A stretch of DNA of 14,203 nt from assembly GCA_016198915.1 (NCBI GenBank), contig JACQHS010000143.1:1-14203 (forward strand), written 5' to 3'. The notes below the pieces were generated by a model. It saw only the letters and a list, made by a program, of their open reading frames with translations, had not been told where the DNA came from and did no database searches. Source of the DNA: Candidatus Omnitrophota bacterium. GTDB lineage: Bacteria > Omnitrophota > Gorgyraeia > Aquiviventales > Aquiviventaceae. Both the position numbers and the translations under genes were made by a program. Shown here one piece after another: positions 7,917-14,194 of the stretch (position 1 is its first letter; each line of letters starts with the position of its first letter).

Positions 7917-8998
7917 TACGGTTTCTTCACGATCTCCTCAACCGGCCGCTCATCCAGCCGGACGTCGACGGAGGAGCCAGGCCCCACCTTCTGCGTTCCT
8001 TCGATGATCACGACCTCACCAGCCGAGAGGCCCTCGCGGATCTCCACCGCGCCGGCCAGCCGTACCCCGAGGCGTACCGGACGCGGCTGCGCCTTGCCGT
8101 CGGTGATCACGAAGACCGACGCCTGGCCGCCTCCCAGCAGCAGCGCCGATTCGGGGATCACCACGGCCCGCTTGCGCACTTGGAGCACCAAGTCCAGATT
8201 GGCGAACATCCCCGCGCGCAGGCGCCCGTCAGGATTGGGCAGGCGCGCTTTCACCGGCACGGTGCGGGTTTCCGTGCTGACCCGGGGATCGATGAAGTAG
8301 ACAGTCCCTTGGAAGCGCTCGGCGGGGTACGCGGCGAGCTGCACCTCGATGGCCTGGCCCTCGGCCACCCGGCTCAAGAACCGCTCTGGGACGCTGAACT
8401 CCACTTTCATGATATCGGTGTCGACGAGGGAGGTGAGCGCCTCTCCTTTCGTGACGTACTGCCCCAAGCTGATGAGCCGCGCCCCCACGGTCCCGGAAAA
8501 CGGCGCCACGACCGTCGCGTCCTGCAACTGGGCGCGCATGAGTTCGGCTGAGGCCCGGCGGGCCTCGAACGCCGCGCGCGCTTGGTCCGCTTCCTGCTTG
8601 GAGACCGCGCGGCTCTCCTCCAGCGCGGCGTAGCGCTCCAGCGTGGTTTCGGCGAGCCTCAGGTTGGCCTCGGCCTCCGCCAGTGACGCTTCCAACTTGG
8701 TGCGGTTGATGCGGAACAAGACGGTGCCCTCATCAACGCGCTCGCCCTCCGCAAACCCGATGGTCTCGATGGCGCCATCCAGCTCGCTCTTGATGTCCAC
8801 GGACTCATTCGCCGCCAACGTGCCGACCACCGCTACCCGCTCCTCCACCGGCTGCTCCACGGCACGGAAGCCGACGACATGAACCACCATCCCACCCGGC
8901 CCGCCGCCAGGACCGCCGCCCTTGCCGCACCCGGCGACGGCGGCGAGCGCCAGGCCGACGCCGAGAGGCACGATGAGTGAAGACGGCGTGGCTCTCAT
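7916..8998 (-). CDS. RND efflux periplasmic adaptor lipoprotein (membrane fusion protein)
   Basis: This is the periplasmic adaptor that bridges the RND pump and outer-membrane channel. The 360-residue precursor has a signal peptide ending in lipobox AVAGC with Cys24, followed by a glycine/proline linker (residues 25-36). The first lipoyl half covers roughly residues 57-97 (motif SELDGAIETIGFAEGERV). An alpha-helical hairpin of heptad type spans about 100-158, the second lipoyl half (VVAPFSGTVGARLISLGQYV) begins near 163, and beta-barrel and membrane-proximal domains complete the protein. It is of the AcrA/MexA class. The start overlaps the marR stop as ATGA, and a GGAGG (9013-9009) lies 10 bases upstream. 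The stop shares one base with the RND start, so adaptor and pump are probably co-translated. Confidence 0.95.
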   Translation of the reverse strand: MRATPSSLIVPLGVGLALAAVAGCGKGGGPGGGPGGMVVHVVGFRAVEQPVEERVAVVGTLAANESVDIKSELDGAIETIGFAEGERVDEGTVLFRINRTKLEASLAEAEANLRLAETTLERYAALEESRAVSKQEADQARAAFEARRASAELMRAQLQDATVVAPFSGTVGARLISLGQYVTKGEALTSLVDTDIMKVEFSVPERFLSRVAEGQAIEVQLAAYPAERFQGTVYFIDPRVSTETRTVPVKARLPNPDGRLRAGMFANLDLVLQVRKRAVVIPESALLLGGGQASVFVITDGKAQPRPVRLGVRLAGAVEIREGLSAGEVVIIEGTQKVGPGSSVDVRLDERPVEEIVKKP

Positions 8999-9429
8999 GA
9001 GGAAGGGGCCTCCAGATGCGTGCGCAGTTTCGTCACGATGTGGTAGAACGCCTGTCGCTCGGCGGCGGACAGCGGCCGCAGGACTTCCTCCCAGCGGTGA
9101 CGGATGATGCCCTGGAAGTCTTTGATGAACATCTGGCCTTTGGCGGTGAGCTCCACGAGGACCTGCCGCCGGTCGCTCGGGTGAGGCAGGCGGCGGACGT
9201 AACCGGCACGGGACAATCGGTCTACGATACCGCTGACAGTCGGGAGGCTCACGTGGAGGCTACGCGAGAGTGTCCCCATCGAGCAGCGGGAATAGGCATG
9301 AACGGCGAGCATGAGCAACAGCTGCGTCTGAGTGACGCGCCGCTTAATAAAGAAGTCCAACTGCACCCCGCGGATGATGTTTGGCATCAAGCGGGCGACC
9401 GCCAAGCTGACCTCTTGGAGTTTCAGCAT
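8995..9429 (-). CDS. MarR-family transcriptional regulator
   Basis: This 144-residue winged-helix regulator is the first gene of the efflux operon and therefore its likely local repressor. The dimerisation helix is at about residues 3-30. The DNA-binding core covers about 34-95, with recognition helix near 61-73 (SLPTVSGIVDRLSRAG) and a wing carrying the near-invariant D86-R87-R88 (HPSDRRQVLVELT). The single cysteine is Cys49. The ligand cannot be predicted. The start at 9429 is supported by AGAGAG (9442-9437) seven bases upstream. An inverted repeat inside the operon's own promoter (9465-9478) is a plausible autoregulatory operator. Its stop overlaps the adaptor start by four bases, tying regulator and pump expression together. 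Confidence 0.94.
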   Translation of the reverse strand: MLKLQEVSLAVARLMPNIIRGVQLDFFIKRRVTQTQLLLMLAVHAYSRCSMGTLSRSLHVSLPTVSGIVDRLSRAGYVRRLPHPSDRRQVLVELTAKGQMFIKDFQGIIRHRWEEVLRPLSAAERQAFYHIVTKLRTHLEAPSS

Positions 9430-9461
9430 CTCGCAGCTCTCTTTTTATTCGTAATAGCTAA

Positions 9462-9490
9462 ATATTAGTATACACTAAGTAATTTGTCAA
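9462..9490 (-). promoter_or_regulatory. Sigma-70-type promoter of the marR efflux operon
   Basis: Read on the minus strand, a perfect -35 TTGACA (9490-9485) is followed by a 17-base spacer and TAATAT (9467-9462, four of six matches to the -10 consensus). Transcription should begin near 9455, giving a leader of about 26 bases that contains the AGAGAG ribosome site of marR. The region is AT-rich compared with its surroundings. Confidence 0.72.
9465..9478. promoter_or_regulatory. Inverted repeat, probable MarR operator
   Basis: TTAGT-ATAC-ACTAA is a perfect 5-base inverted repeat with a 4-base spacer. It lies between the -35 and -10 of the marR promoter and covers part of the -10, so a dimer bound there would block RNA polymerase. 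MarR proteins commonly bind such short AT-rich palindromes beside their own gene. That this MarR binds here is inference. Confidence 0.5.
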
Positions 9491-9512
9491 GGGCGTACAA
9501 CTCTGATAGAAT
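9484..9512 (+). promoter_or_regulatory. Sigma-70-type promoter for the phosphatase/glycosidase genes
   Basis: -35 TTGTCA (9484-9489, five of six), a 17-base spacer, and -10 TAGAAT (9507-9512, five of six) preceded by TG at 9504-9505, an extended -10. Transcription is expected around 9519-9520, which is the A of the probable ATG start. The -35 occupies the same bases as the -35 of the opposing marR promoter. Confidence 0.68.
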
Positions 9513-9518
9513 GATTCT
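9508..9518. promoter_or_regulatory. Small palindrome over the rightward -10 box
   Basis: AGAAT-G-ATTCT is a perfect 11-base palindrome overlapping the -10 element of the rightward promoter and ending two bases before the ATG at 9520. It could be an operator for a separate regulator, but short palindromes in AT-rich DNA also arise by chance. Confidence 0.25.
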
Positions 9519-9519
9519 C

Positions 9520-10311
9520 ATGGCCGTCAACGAACAATCGTTGCTCAACTGGGTTGAGAAGGAGGTCCGCGGTTGCCGCCCGATCGCGCTGCGGTACTTC
9601 CGCTCGGCCGCGTTGCGCATTCGGCGCAAGGCTGACGGCTCTCCGGTCACGCAAGCGGATCAGGCCATCGAGGAGCGCCTGCGCAGGGCGATCCACCGGC
9701 AGTTCCCCGGAGAGCCGATCCTCGGAGAAGAGTTTGGCTCATCGGGCCGTCTGGGCGACACGTATTGGACGATCGATCCCATCGACGGCACGCGGGCCTT
9801 CTCCTGCGGCCTGCCATCGTGGGGCATCATGGTCGGGCGCGTGGAGCGAGGCCGGGCAACGGTCGGCGTCGTGGACTACCCGGCCATTGGAACCACCCTG
9901 GCGGTTGCCCAAGGCCTGCCGGCCTATGAGCGCGCCAGCCGCCAGCGCTCGCCGTTGCCGCGTGCGCGTCCGCGGCACACGCTCCGGGACGCCGTGATCT
10001 TTCACGGCGGTCTGCGCTGGTGGAATGTGCCGAAGTACGTCCGCGGCTTCCAGCGCATCGTTAAGGCATCCTACCTTGAGCGCGCCTACGGCGACTGTTA
10101 CGGCTACCTCTGGGTGCTGCGTGGACGGGCGGACGCGATGCTCGATTACGGCGTCAAGCCGTGGGACCTGGTCCCGTTTGCGGCGCTGGCTCGCGCAACC
10201 GGCCACCTCCTCTGCGATTTCTCCGGGCGCCACAGTTTTTCCGGCCCGGACACGATCATGGCGCATCCCACCCTTGCCCGCCTGATCGCAAGAACGCTGC
10301 ATGCCGTCTGA
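9520..10311 (+). CDS. Inositol monophosphatase-family phosphatase, HisN-like
   Basis: A Mg2+-dependent phosphatase of the IMPase superfamily; the substrate is likely a small phosphate ester such as histidinol phosphate or inositol phosphate. Counting from ATG 9520 (263 residues), ADGSPVTQAD begins at residue 38, the metal-binding GEE is at 69-71, DPIDGT is at 86-91 (metal ligands D86, D89) and the C-terminal WD has D216 in YGVKPWDLVPFAALARATG. DPIDGTRAFxxGLPxW resembles HisN-type histidinol phosphatases more than true inositol phosphatases, but no histidine genes are nearby. The frame is open from TTG 9484, but that codon is part of the -35 box. ATG 9511 falls inside the -10, so 9520 is the best start, probably leaderless. 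Its 3' end overlaps the GH1 gene by 11 bases. Confidence 0.88.
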   Translation: MAVNEQSLLNWVEKEVRGCRPIALRYFRSAALRIRRKADGSPVTQADQAIEERLRRAIHRQFPGEPILGEEFGSSGRLGDTYWTIDPIDGTRAFSCGLPSWGIMVGRVERGRATVGVVDYPAIGTTLAVAQGLPAYERASRQRSPLPRARPRHTLRDAVIFHGGLRWWNVPKYVRGFQRIVKASYLERAYGDCYGYLWVLRGRADAMLDYGVKPWDLVPFAALARATGHLLCDFSGRHSFSGPDTIMAHPTLARLIARTLHAV

Positions 10312-11593
10312 GTTCGCCTTCCCAAAAGATTTCCTCTGGGGGGCTGGGACGTCCGCCCATCAGGTGGAGGGGGATAACGTGCACAATGACTGGTGGGCGT
10401 GGGAGCAGGCGGGGCGTGTCAAGGAGCCGTCCGGCCTGGCCTGCGACCACTACCAGCGCTTCGAAAGCGATTTCGATCTCGCCGCCTCCCTCGGGCACAA
10501 CGCCCATCGTTTCTCCATTGAATGGAGCCGCGTCGAACCGTCAAAGGGTCAATGGGACGAGGCGGCCCTGGCGCATTACGTTGAGGTGGTGCGTGCGCTG
10601 CGCCGGCGCGGCCTTGAGCCGGTCGTCACGCTGCATCATTACACCAATCCTCAGTGGGTGGCCGAGGCCGGCGGATGGGCCAACGCGAAGGTGGTCGATT
10701 GGTTCGCCCGCTACACCGAGCGCATTGTCAAGACGCTGGGTGATCTCGTGCGCTGGTGGATTACCATCAACGAGCCGATGGTCTACGTCCACATGCACTA
10801 CGTCGAGGGCGAGGGTCCGCCGGGCGCGCGCGATATGAGACAGGCGCTGCGGGTGACGGAGCATCTCATCCGCGCCCACGCGGTGAGCTACCGCATCCTT
10901 CACGACGCTGGACCGATGCAGGTGAGCATCGCCAAATACCTGCCGGTCTTCATCCCGTGCCGCCGCTGGTGGCCGCTTGACCGGTGGGCGGCGTCGCTGA
11001 CCGACCGGCTCTTCAACGAGGGATTCCTCGAAGCGCTCACCGCAGGGCAGTGGCGCGTGCCAGGGGTTCGTCAGACGACGATTCGCGAGGCCCGCGCAAC
11101 ACTGGATTTTCTCGGCGTGAATTTTTACCGCCGTCACTTCATCCGCTGGGGGCCTGCACCCCGGCAGTGGCTGGGCAGCTCGTGCGATCTGGGACATCAC
11201 GCGCGGGACGTGACGGAAATCACGCCGATGGGGTGGGACGTGCATCCCGATTCGTTTTTTCACACGCTCACCCGCGGAGCGCGGCTGGGATTGCCGATCT
11301 TCATCACGGAGAACGGCACATGTCTGACGGACGACGAGCGGCGCTGGCAGTATCTCCTGCGGCACCTCGAGGCGATGACGCGGGCAATGGAGGCCGGGGT
11401 GAAGGTCATCGGCTACCTCTATTGGTCGCTGCTCGACAACTTCGAATGGGCCAAAGGCTTCGGGCCGCGGTTCGGCCTTATTGAAGTGGACTACGCCACA
11501 CAGCAGCGCCGGATCCGCGAGAGCGCCCGACGCTACGCACAGGTGTGCCGCCGGAACACGCTCTCCATTGCACCGCCTCGTGCGGCGGGCTAG
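10301..11593 (+). CDS. Glycoside hydrolase family 1 beta-glycosidase
   Basis: A retaining beta-glycosidase (beta-glucosidase or related), 430 residues, slightly short for GH1. It begins with the family N-terminal motif FPKDFLWGAGTSAHQVEG. The acid/base glutamate is E158 in TINEP and the nucleophile is E337 in FITENGT. The sugar-binding tail GYLYWSLLDNFEWAKGF is intact, so an active enzyme is expected. The loop usually reading HW-D-L-P is HHYTNPQW here, a variant that may point to a non-cellobiose substrate. No signal peptide is seen, so it should be cytoplasmic. It overlaps the upstream phosphatase gene by 11 bases with no strong ribosome site, suggesting translational coupling and perhaps a shared sugar or polyol pathway. 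The substrate is not predictable. Confidence 0.93.
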   Translation: MPSEFAFPKDFLWGAGTSAHQVEGDNVHNDWWAWEQAGRVKEPSGLACDHYQRFESDFDLAASLGHNAHRFSIEWSRVEPSKGQWDEAALAHYVEVVRALRRRGLEPVVTLHHYTNPQWVAEAGGWANAKVVDWFARYTERIVKTLGDLVRWWITINEPMVYVHMHYVEGEGPPGARDMRQALRVTEHLIRAHAVSYRILHDAGPMQVSIAKYLPVFIPCRRWWPLDRWAASLTDRLFNEGFLEALTAGQWRVPGVRQTTIREARATLDFLGVNFYRRHFIRWGPAPRQWLGSSCDLGHHARDVTEITPMGWDVHPDSFFHTLTRGARLGLPIFITENGTCLTDDERRWQYLLRHLEAMTRAMEAGVKVIGYLYWSLLDNFEWAKGFGPRFGLIEVDYATQQRRIRESARRYAQVCRRNTLSIAPPRAAG

Positions 11594-11596
11594 AAT
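11568..11596 (+). promoter_or_regulatory. Putative promoter of the dsbD-like gene inside the end of the GH1 gene
   Basis: -10 TAGAAT (11591-11596) includes the stop codon of the GH1 gene. Seventeen bases upstream is TTGCAC (11568-11573), a weak -35 keeping only the TTG. The -10 ends 7 bases before ATG 11604, the same geometry as the phosphatase promoter. The short AT-rich patch within GC-rich DNA adds support. Confidence 0.5.
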
Positions 11597-11603
11597 ATTT
11601 TCC

Positions 11604-12827
11604 ATGGACACCTCGCCTATGGCCTGGTTAAGCGAGATCATCAGCCAGCGCGGCATCTGGATCGGCCTGCTGGCGGTGTTTGCCGGCGGACTGGCGCTCA
11701 ATCTCACACCGTGCGTCTATCCCATGATTCCGGTCACCGTAGCTTTTTTCAGCCAGCAGGCATCCGGTGCCAGGCTTCACACGGTGTGGCTTGCGTTGCT
11801 GTACGTCGTCGGCCTCTCCCTCAGCTACGCCGTGCTCGGCGCGTTGACGGCATCCGCCGGCGCACTCTTTGGGTCATGGCTCCAGCATCCGGCGGTGCTG
11901 CTGGCGATCGCCGTCGGCATCGTCGCCCTGGCGCTGAGCATGTTCGGCCTCTATGAACTCCGGTTGCCTCAGGTTCTCACGCAGCGGTTGGGTCAGGTGC
12001 CGGCCGGGGCGGCGGGGGCGTTCGTCATGGGAACGGCGGTGGGATTCATCGCGGCCCCCTGCATCGGCCCGTTCGTGGCCGGCTTGGTTCTCTTAGTCGT
12101 CCAGCGGGGCAGCCCGTGGTTCGGGTTCGTGCTGTTTTTCACACTGGGTCTTGGCATGGGGCTGCCGTACTTGGTTCTCGGCATGGCCGCCCAGCAGATC
12201 AACCGCCTCCCGAAAGCGGGTCCGTGGCTCGTCTGGAGCAAGAAAGCACTGGGCATCGTCCTCCTTGGCCTGGCGCTGTTCTTCCTGAAGGGGCTCCTGC
12301 CCGCCCGCGCGTTCTCGTTGGGCGTCATGGCGTTGCTGCTGGCGGCAGGCGTGTACCTCGGTTGGCTGGAGCGCACACGCGCGGTGAGCCGTCGGTTTAC
12401 CTGGTCTCGGCGCCTCGTGGGAGTGGGGCTCATCGTTTTGAGCGTCGCCGCATGGCCGCGGACACCGGCAGCTCCCCTGGTGGCCTGGGCGCCGTATACC
12501 GAGGCGGCGTTTGAAGCGGCCCAGCGCGCACAGCGGCCGATCCTCATTGATGTCTACGCGGACTGGTGCCTGCCGTGCGTGGAGATGGACCACGTGACAT
12601 TTCGCCATCCTGACGTGGTCCTTGCGCTGTCCTCCGTTGCCACGCTGCGGCTGGATGTGACGGATGAGGTATCGGAGGCAGGGGAGCGGCTGATCCGGCG
12701 TCACCGAGTCTACGGCGCGCCGACGATCCTGGTCTTTGACCGGGCGGGAAAGGAGCGGACAAAATTGCGGGTTCTGGGGTTCATGACGCCGGCAGAGTTC
12801 TTGGAAGTGCTGGAGCAGATTCTCTAG
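11604..12827 (+). CDS. Thiol:disulfide interchange protein, DsbD-type without the N-terminal alpha domain
   Basis: An inner-membrane electron conduit that passes reducing power from cytoplasmic thioredoxin to periplasmic proteins. From ATG 11604 it has 407 residues: an 8-helix-type transmembrane beta domain with paired redox cysteines C37 (NLTPCVYP) and C153 (AAPCIGPF), then a C-terminal thioredoxin-like gamma domain with C322-L-P-C325 in YADWCLPC. Full DsbD is about 565 residues with an N-terminal periplasmic alpha domain, which is absent here, so another periplasmic partner must accept electrons. The frame is open back to an ATG at 11481, but those codons lie inside the GH1 gene and encode an arginine-rich segment unlike DsbD, so 11604 is chosen (11619 is an alternative). 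It starts 10 bases after the GH1 stop with no Shine-Dalgarno, consistent with a leaderless mRNA. Confidence 0.9.
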   Translation: MDTSPMAWLSEIISQRGIWIGLLAVFAGGLALNLTPCVYPMIPVTVAFFSQQASGARLHTVWLALLYVVGLSLSYAVLGALTASAGALFGSWLQHPAVLLAIAVGIVALALSMFGLYELRLPQVLTQRLGQVPAGAAGAFVMGTAVGFIAAPCIGPFVAGLVLLVVQRGSPWFGFVLFFTLGLGMGLPYLVLGMAAQQINRLPKAGPWLVWSKKALGIVLLGLALFFLKGLLPARAFSLGVMALLLAAGVYLGWLERTRAVSRRFTWSRRLVGVGLIVLSVAAWPRTPAAPLVAWAPYTEAAFEAAQRAQRPILIDVYADWCLPCVEMDHVTFRHPDVVLALSSVATLRLDVTDEVSEAGERLIRRHRVYGAPTILVFDRAGKERTKLRVLGFMTPAEFLEVLEQIL

Positions 12828-12918
12828 CACCACAGATGACACAGAATCCACACAGAGACACAGAGCATGCCGGAACGCCTCCTCTGTGCTTCTGTGTCTC
12901 TTCTGTGGTTCTGTGGTG
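12828..12918. repeat. 91-base palindromic CACAGA/TCTGTG repeat element
   Basis: The left arm (12828-12865) and right arm (12882-12918) are near-perfect reverse complements around a 16-base loop. The left arm has four CACAGA units starting at 12831, 12840, 12851 and 12859; the right arm has four TCTGTG units starting at 12883, 12891, 12902 and 12910, so unit spacing is almost mirror-symmetric. It starts at the base after the dsbD stop and ends 4 bases before the next promoter's -35. It looks like a REP- or MITE-like dispersed element. Folded as RNA it would form a long hairpin that could protect the dsbD mRNA 3' end, but there is no U-tract for an intrinsic terminator. Confidence 0.8.
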
Positions 12919-12922
12919 TTGG

Positions 12923-12951
12923 TTGAACACCTACGAAGAGTTTGCTAGACT
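12923..12951 (+). promoter_or_regulatory. Putative promoter of the lipoprotein/DUF3047 genes
   Basis: -35 TTGAAC (12923-12928), a 17-base spacer, and -10 TAGACT (12946-12951) with a TGC extension just before it (12943-12945). Transcription should start near 12958, giving a leader of about 34 bases with a strong ribosome site. Each hexamer matches four of six consensus bases. Confidence 0.5.
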
Positions 12952-12975
12952 ACACACAGACGTGTCGTCGAGAAG

Positions 12976-12981
12976 AGGAGG
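12976..12981 (+). promoter_or_regulatory. Ribosome-binding site AGGAGG fixing the lipoprotein start
   Basis: A full AGGAGG lies 10 bases before ATG 12992. It decides between that ATG and the far upstream in-frame ATG at 12836, which lies inside the palindromic repeat. Confidence 0.75.
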
Positions 12982-12991
12982 GAACGCAGCG

Positions 12992-13471
12992 ATGGGGTTG
13001 ATTCGCGCAGGCATCGCCGGAATAGTCATCATCGGTCTGAGTGGGTGCGCCGGCGGCAAGATGAACCAAGAAGTGAAGCGGCTGCAGTCGCAGGTGGGAT
13101 TATTGGATCAGCGCGTCACCCAGCTGGAGCGGACCGGCGGGACGTGGCAAGCCTCCGATCTGCTGTCAGAGCCGGCGCCGACGGGGGCCATCGTGCCCCA
13201 GCCGGTCGCCAAGTCATCGAAGGACGCTGCCGTCGCGGGGAAGCCCTCCACGCGCGACATTCAGCAGGCGTTGAAGAATTCCGGGTTTTACCAGGGATCG
13301 ATCGACGGCAAAATGGGCCCCCTCACGCGGGAAGCCGTCAAGGAATTTCAGCGCGTGCACGGGCTGAAGGATGACGGGGTGGTGGGCAAGCAAACTTGGG
13401 CTCAACTCAGCCCCTATACGACGCTCTCAAGCGACAGCGGCCAAGCCAGCGCCGCCGAGTTTCTGAAATAA
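12992..13471 (+). CDS. Lipoprotein with coiled coil and peptidoglycan-binding domain
   Basis: A 159-residue envelope lipoprotein. The signal peptide MGLIRAGIAGIVIIGLSGC ends in lipobox LSGC with Cys19. Residues about 24-48 (NQEVKRLQSQVGLLDQRVTQLE) have heptad spacing and suggest a short oligomerising coiled coil. A proline/alanine-rich linker follows (about 60-85). Residues about 86-140 form a PG_binding_1 domain (TRDIQQALKNSGFY, GSIDGKMGPLTREAVKEFQ, GLKDDGVVGKQTW). It probably tethers the outer membrane to the cell wall, as Lpp or Pal do in other bacteria, though that role is inference. The in-frame stretch from 12836 lies in the repeat and promoter and is not expected to be translated. No catalytic domain is present. 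Confidence 0.88.
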   Translation: MGLIRAGIAGIVIIGLSGCAGGKMNQEVKRLQSQVGLLDQRVTQLERTGGTWQASDLLSEPAPTGAIVPQPVAKSSKDAAVAGKPSTRDIQQALKNSGFYQGSIDGKMGPLTREAVKEFQRVHGLKDDGVVGKQTWAQLSPYTTLSSDSGQASAAEFLK

Positions 13472-13476
13472 GACGA

Positions 13477-14190
13477 GTGCATTGTCCTGTCGCATGGATC
13501 GTTGTGCTGGCGGGACTCGTCCTTTCAGGACTCGTCGGCGGCTGCGCGGCGCGCGTGAAGGTTCCCCTGCTGCCGCCCTTCCCCCCTTCCGCCGCTCCTT
13601 CCGTGCTGTGGGCCGAGCCGTTTGACGAGCTCCATCCCGAGCGGTGGCGTGAAGTTGAAGTGCGCGGCCGCACGTCGTATGAGGCGATCACGCTGGAGGG
13701 CCGTTCCTGCCTCAAGGCGCACAGCCGAAACACCGCGTCGATCCTTCTGCATGCCTTGCGCTTCGATCCCCAGACCTTTCAGCGGCTTTCGTGGTCCTGG
13801 CGCGTGGAGCGCCCCGTCACCGGGGAAGCCCTGGAACGCAAAGAGGGCTCGGATGCGTCGGCGCGCGTCTATGTGTACTTTGAGACGAAGGGGCTGCCGT
13901 GGCAGAAGCGCAGCATCGACTATGTGTGGTCCACTACCCTTCCGGCGGGAACGATCACGGAGAGCGCGTTCTCCTCGATGTCAAAGATTCTTGTCGTGGA
14001 GAGCGGGACGGCCTCATTGGGGCAGTGGCGGATGGCGGAGCGCAATCTCGAAGAGGACTATGCGCGGTGCTTTGGAGGCGATCCGCCCGATGTCATTGCG
14101 ATCGGCGTGATGACGGATACCGATAACACCGCGGGTGAGGCGGTCGCCTATTATGACGACCTGCAGGTGAGCAAGACGAGAAAGGAGTGA
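13477..14190 (+). CDS. DUF3047 family lipoprotein, function unknown
   Basis: A protein of about 237 residues in the DUF3047 family, whose function is not established. Recognised by W-x-E-P-F then RTSYEAI, the LSWSWRVE strand, DYVWST, VVESG, RNLEEDYARCFGGDPP (from R189) and the C-terminal MTDTDNTAGEAVAYYDDL (from M212), which together suggest a secreted beta-sandwich fold. A hydrophobic N-terminus ends in LVGGC, a slightly weak lipobox, with Cys23 when counted from GTG 13477. That GTG, 5 bases after the previous stop, gives a normal signal peptide. The in-frame ATG at 13396 would overlap the lipoprotein gene by 76 bases and add a long basic leader, so it is less likely. The ribosome site is weak, so coupling to the upstream lipoprotein gene is plausible. 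Confidence 0.85.
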   Translation: MHCPVAWIVVLAGLVLSGLVGGCAARVKVPLLPPFPPSAAPSVLWAEPFDELHPERWREVEVRGRTSYEAITLEGRSCLKAHSRNTASILLHALRFDPQTFQRLSWSWRVERPVTGEALERKEGSDASARVYVYFETKGLPWQKRSIDYVWSTTLPAGTITESAFSSMSKILVVESGTASLGQWRMAERNLEEDYARCFGGDPPDVIAIGVMTDTDNTAGEAVAYYDDLQVSKTRKE

Positions 14191-14194
14191 CGCG

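Noticed and set aside
9484..9519. Upstream starts for the phosphatase at TTG 9484 or ATG 9511
   Set aside because: The TTG is the -35 hexamer and ATG 9511 lies in the -10 box, so neither would be on the transcript from that promoter. ATG 9520 falls at the predicted first base.
11481..11603. N-terminal extension of the dsbD-like gene
   Set aside because: It lies wholly in the GH1 coding region and its translation is an arginine-rich segment unlike a DsbD alpha domain or signal peptide.
12828..12918. CRISPR array or rho-independent terminator
   Set aside because: The CACAGA units are 6 bases long at 8-11 base spacing and inverted halfway, unlike CRISPR repeats and spacers. The hairpin is long, interrupted and not followed by a U-rich tract, so an intrinsic terminator is not supported.
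12836..12991. N-terminal extension of the peptidoglycan-binding lipoprotein
   Set aside because: It translates the palindromic repeat and the promoter. AGGAGG and a perfect lipoprotein signal peptide place the start at 12992.
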